From Icerya purchasi (Eukaryota; Arthropoda; Insecta; Hemiptera; Monophlebidae): a stretch of 64,000 bases of DNA. The position numbers and the translations under genes were made by a program. Below, piece by piece: positions 60,131 to 64,000 of the stretch (positions are counted from its first letter, which is position 1; each line of letters opens with the position of its first letter). The stretch covers positions 204,561,117 to 204,625,116 of the forward strand of contig CM077116.1 in the NCBI GenBank assembly GCA_039619475.1. The letters are read 5' to 3'. The notes under the pieces were generated by a model. It did no database searches. It worked only from the letters and a program-made list of their open reading frames with translations, and was not told the origin of the DNA.

Positions 60131-60210
60131 AACGTTTTGAATAGTGGTACTTTATTCATCATCAGAACATATCGATGATGAATGGAGTACTACTACTCGA
60201 AATGTTAACG
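60131..60210. ncRNA. Head-to-head pair of hammerhead-like motifs
   Basis: The minus-strand copy (60131-60165) reads CTGATGA, stem II GAATA/TATTC, then CAAAAC. The plus-strand copy (60173-60210) reads TCGATGATGAATG, stem II GAGTA/TACTC, then CGAAATG. The two are inverted copies separated by a few bases, so the DNA is an imperfect palindrome. Each has a core change (GAAA to AAAA in one, the first bases of CTGATGA in the other). Confidence 0.4.
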
Positions 60211-61763
60211 GAAAAACTAACCGAAACAACAGTCAAAAAAGCGGCAAAAATTTTTAATTAATTTAAATTCAAACGGTAATATATTAGAAATTAGGATAGT
60301 ACAAATCCCGCTCGTGTGTAATTAAATTAATAGTAAGAAAACAATTTCTACGGCGGTTGCTTTAAAATTTAATTTGAACGATTTCGCTCTGACCGACGTA
60401 AGGCTGCATCCTTATTACTAAGCGTGTACGATAATTCAATCTTCAAACTTTATCCTATCTCTTTTATAGGTTTTCAACTGAGTTGTATTTATATCAATGA
60501 CCACACGATCACCAAGCAGATGGAAAACTGCATTGAATTTGTATAAGGTTAACCACCTCAGAAGTTACATGGTAACTCAGGATGCAGAGTGCGAACGTCC
60601 ATACTGAGATTGTTCTCTATGAGAGACTTGCAGCGATATTAATCAGGATGAACAGTTGAAAAGCAAAGAGCAATGGTAAACTTAAGTGCATACTAATGCG
60701 AACGTCCATACTGAGATTTTTCTCTATGAGAGATTTTGCAGCGATATTATTGCCTCGAATATTTTCTTATCGAAAGGAAATCGAACAAAACGACACTTTG
60801 GTTTTTTTGTCAATGAACCGCTATCGCAAAGATGACTACTAGCGAAGTATCGATATTACTTCGAAGGTGTTTGCCCTTTTTGGTTTTCGATCCAATATTA
60901 TAATTACACGCATGTACTGCATATTGCAAAAAGAAGTTACATTGTCTAATACAGATTAGGGCAAATAAAATCTTTTATCAACTAAACAAATCGGAATGAT
61001 TTATTTATAAATATGTGCGGGAATGTTGAGTGTGCGTACGCGTGTCTGTACTGTGTTCTTCCTTTATTATAAGTTTTATTTAAATTTATCTTCATATTAA
61101 AATGTTTCGTACATTCCACAACTTGCGCAAGTTTGTGAATTGAAGAAAATACAAAGACAAAAAAGAAGAAAATGCACAAAAACATATCTTACGTGCGTTA
61201 ACTTTTATTTGGGAAGTTTAGGTATATATATATCGTTACACTAGAAGTGAAGTATTTAAGTCTACAAAAGACAGTGCCGTAACTGCGACTAGTTAACGAT
61301 CGGACACCGCTACAAACCGAATTCTACTATTAGATTGCAACGGTCGTCTTCTAAAGCCGTAAAACTTCATTGAGCACTATGAACCATAGGATGGTTATAT
61401 CATAACACTGATTCTATAAAGCGGCCTACAATCGGATAAAGATGGGTCTACAATACGGGACCGCAACTGCGCTAAGTAAAGGTTATCAACTTGCAAATCC
61501 GGGTGCCTATTGAATAATTAAGCGGGCTGTCCAGTGGAAATTAAATTGTATATTTCCAGCATGTTACTCTACAACGAAACAATACAGGCCGGCCGTGCCG
61601 CCGTTTTTGTTTTCATTGAACAACTGAAACCCTTGCATTAATTTCGAAAAAAAGTGGAATGTCTTGTGCAGAAGAAATAAACGCTTAGGTGCGCTACGTC
61701 TAACATAGGCTCATCTGAATATCCTCCGAAGCGACTGATAAACAATGATGCAACAGAAGAGGA

Positions 61764-61767
<4 letters not shown>
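60211..61767. other. Spacer with one direct repeat
   Basis: Besides the 107-bp-spaced direct repeat at 60591-60751 no gene or RNA is recognised. Confidence 0.5.
60591..60751 (+). repeat. Direct repeat of ~52 bp, 107 bp apart
   Basis: A block starting GCGAACGTCCATACTGAGAT occurs at 60591-60642 and again at 60698-60751, including TCTCTATGAGAGA and TTGCAGCGATATTA in both. TCTCTATGAGAGA is itself a small palindrome. The family is unknown. Confidence 0.75.

Positions 61768-61800
<33 letters not shown>
61768..61800. repeat. (TA)n tract, left side of the insertion
   Basis: About 32 bases of TA repeats end directly at the left end of the mariner-like element. The tract continues on its right side (62645-62664). 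Confidence 0.9.
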
Positions 61801-61802
<2 letters not shown>

Positions 61803-62644
61803 AAGGTTGTCTCATAAAGACAGAGACCAACGCTGGGGTTGCGCACCGCGTCGGCTTGGCGAATATATTGGCATCTAGATCAATCTTCTGGCTACAAAAT
61901 GAGACTAATTTGAAATCTGTAACTTAAAAATTGTCCAAGGTATGGACATTTTAAGCGCCCTACTTTGCTCTGACTTCACACGATTTTTGAATGCAGGCGC
62001 GTGAATTGTTTTGACCTTTTTTTATATATAGAGAGAGAATTTAATTGGCTACAAAATGGGCGCTTGGTGAAGTCTGTAGGTCGAAATTTGAATGAGTTAT
62101 GACGATTATACTGAAGTGAAATGAAGATGAAAACTTGATTTTTTTACACCTTTCATTTCAAGAAGTACAAAATCACACAAAATCGGAAAAAAATCAATCG
62201 CTATCGCTATTACCATCACGTAAATCTAAACCACGTTCGAAATAACGTCCTTCGTTCCTGATACATTCACGGTTATCGTTTTTCCGAAATCTTCTTCGGG
62301 CGTTGCTCTTCAGGCGATTCTCGGTCCTCGAGGAAGTGCTTATACTACCTCAAAATTGTACTCCAGCCTTAAATATCATCTTTGAATACTTCCTTAAGTT
62401 TTCGGAGAATTTCCATGCCGGATAAACCACGCCGAACACAATACTTGATCGTTTCACATACATAAAAAACCTCCTGTAGGGTTAGCGCGTACACATCTTC
62501 TTTAAACTCGCACTGCGCGACGACTACTGAACGGATTCCGTTACTTCTTATTGCTATAGTGAGAGAAATGAATGCTGTCATGTCGGTTCGATACGCGACG
62601 GCGCGACACCAGCGTTGGTCTCTATCTTTTTGAGACAACCTTCG
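61801..62644 (-). mobile_element. Internally deleted mariner-like element, 844 bp, in a (TA)n tract
   Basis: The ends read inward CAAAGGTTGTCTCATAAAGA (left) and CGAAGGTTGTCTCAAAAAGA (right), and both continue AGAGACCAACGCTGG. TA flanks each end within a microsatellite split by the element, as expected of a TA-targeting mariner. The length is well below the usual 1.3 kb. Only a transposase N terminus remains on the minus strand. It is a different family from the copy at 45.6 kb. Confidence 0.8.
62369..62638 (-). pseudogene. Mariner transposase N-terminal remnant
   Basis: The 89-codon minus-strand frame starts in the TIR (62638). Its last quarter, IKYCVRRGLSGMEILRKLKE followed by VFKDD, matches the first helix-turn-helix of mariner transposases (IKxCxxxGxSxxExxxxLxxxxGDD). 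It then stops. The residues before it come from TIR and untranslated sequence and need not be native protein. No catalytic block (GDExW, HDNAPxH, PDLxPxDxxLF) was found in the rest of the element. Confidence 0.65.
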
Positions 62645-62757
62645 TATATATATATATATATATGTAACTCGATCCTTCCGACTTCTCTATGGGCACTTTT
62701 CCTGGACCCTTAGATGATAGTTCTTCTATAGTATTTAAAGAACAGTAAATTGAAATT

Positions 62758-63140
62758 ATGTCGTCGCGATTGTCTAGTTGCTAGAGCACTTGACTTTCAT
62801 TACGGAGGTCGTGGGTTCGATCCCGGGCGACCACAGAACTTATTACAAAGAATTAAATTAAATACTCTACTAATAATCACGTGGAAGGCAATGGCTAACA
62901 TGCATACCATCATATGCGCGCTAGGTCAGTACACAGCAGACACACACGGGACTGCACTTGTATATGCCGATATAAATCAAACGATTACTATCAGTTCCGA
63001 ATGTAGTCTTGCGTGCGTACACTCGCGTTGCGTATAACAATTGCCATGAGCGCTGCCTATTTTGTGCAACTAGAATGTACAAATAGGTAGTCACGTTGCT
63101 CGGAATCGAGTGATACGACTGAGAAGAAAAAAAGAAAAGA
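62758..63140 (+). repeat. tRNA-derived SINE, copy 2
   Basis: The head (62758-62832) has a box A region (TAGTTGCTAGAGC), an anticodon-loop-like CTTTCAT and a perfect B box (GGTTCGATCCC), then CGACCACA. The T stem pairs poorly, so it is a tRNA-derived head rather than a working tRNA gene. A body of about 280 bp matches the copy at 12.5 kb, and the end is an A-rich GAAAAAAAGAAAAGAAA tail. The first part also gives a spurious 95-codon frame. Confidence 0.8.
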
Positions 63141-64000
63141 AATTTAAATTGGCTACTCATTCTTAAGAAAACAATAATTTACAGAAAGTTCTATTACAAC
63201 TTTATATGTATTTCATAATGTTCTTTTTTTTCTTCTTTTGTATGACTTTTTCATATTAGTCCCAGCGAATAAATGATGTTGTCATTATTAAGCCTTCGGA
63301 CCTCTTCATGGAAATACCTCCGAACCTACTTCTAATGAAAGATTCGGCTGTGCTCTTTTTATATTTACGATTTAGTCATTTCTAATTACAATTCGTTGAC
63401 GACGCTGGCTCCCATGAGACACTTGTCTTCCATTGTGAAGTTACATTCGATCGATACGAAAGCGTTAAGTGGTCTTTTATATTACCTTCGACATGAAAAT
63501 TACGTATTTATTGGTAGTAAAAGGAAGCAGAATTAAAAACAAACATCCGACGATTTCAGGAATATATAATAAAAAGAACATTATAAGGGAGATGGATGTT
63601 TAAAGAAAAACGCGTTGAATAAACATCGGGTCACAAGGGATATATAAAAAAAAAAAAAAAAGGTTATACATCGTGTAATGAATTTAAGAGACAAAGAAAA
63701 TTGTTGCGTAGCATTTAATTAAAAGCCGGGAAAAAAAAAGCCAGGAAGGAAAACTGTAATGAAAATACGGCTTTTTTTTAATGCGTGTTTTTAAGCTTTT
63801 TATCTTTTATTTATTCTTCTGAAAAGGCTAAAAATTTTGATGTTGTTTTATATCGTTACGTCAGTTTAGCACGTATTTCTTAACTTTAAAATCGAACACG
63901 ATTCTCTTTAAACGTGAAGAGTGCATTACTGCTTACGGTCTTTTAAAACTGCCTTAATTAAATTTAAAAAAGTAACGCGACCCATATGGGTTGATTTAGA
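63141..64000. other. Non-coding stretch
   Basis: A runs lie at about 63647-63661 and 63732-63739. No gene is recognised up to the window edge. Confidence 0.5.

Noticed and set aside
62758..62832. A functional tRNA gene
   Set aside because: A and B boxes are good, but the T stem has mismatches and the head is fused to a body shared with 12.5 kb and an A-rich tail, as in a SINE.
1..64000. CRISPR arrays, bacterial promoters, operons
   Set aside because: No regularly spaced identical repeats with unique spacers, no ribosome-binding-site-preceded gene strings. The content is eukaryotic mobile DNA throughout.

Overview
The window reads as AT-rich, gene-poor nuclear DNA of an arthropod, most probably an insect. 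It has long poly(A)/poly(T) runs, (TA)n and other microsatellites, no operons and no bacterial gene spacing. What can be recognised is almost entirely mobile DNA: mariner and pogo transposons, several clades of non-LTR retrotransposon (LINE), tRNA-derived SINEs, a hAT-derived transposase relic and a Polinton/Maverick-type DNA polymerase relic. No conserved cellular protein-coding gene, rRNA or intact tRNA was recognised. Exons of an intron-rich host gene could be present unseen, because short exons cannot be recognised by eye.

Layout. 0-12.5 kb: mostly unassigned DNA, with a SINE-like insert (2.0 kb), a decayed unidentified coding stretch (2.9-4.3 kb), the 3' end of a LINE with RNase H (5.8-6.3 kb) and an RTE-like LINE tail (7.4-7.6 kb). 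12.5-18 kb: the first copy of a tRNA-derived SINE and a 1.08-kb pogo-like element with matching terminal inverted repeats (TIRs). 19-21 kb: a heavily mutated protein-primed family-B DNA polymerase. 21-32 kb: a foldback element, TA microsatellites, LINE tails and a CpG-containing stretch. 32-40 kb: a small MITE, a hAT/GTF2IRD2-type transposase relic split by a CR1-like LINE, and a LINE fragment with a long intact 3' reading frame (38.4-40.1 kb, minus). 42-52 kb: more LINE fragments, two from one family, and a dead 1286-bp mariner. 53.7-60.2 kb: repeats carrying hammerhead-like motifs, on either side of a 3883-bp element with 259-bp, almost identical TIRs and an exact 8-bp target duplication. 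61.8-63.1 kb: a second, internally deleted mariner inserted in a (TA)n run, then the second SINE copy.

The most interesting object is the 3883-bp element at 54966-58848. Its TIRs differ at only about three positions and it carries one intact 246-codon reading frame next to the right TIR. Its terminal sequence and its protein matched no superfamily I could recognise. The elements do not act together as a pathway. They record successive insertions: a LINE inside a hAT relic, a mariner inside a microsatellite, a MITE inside a possible SINE head. The ages clearly differ, since the polymerase and hAT relics are riddled with stops while the 54.9-58.8 kb element looks recent.
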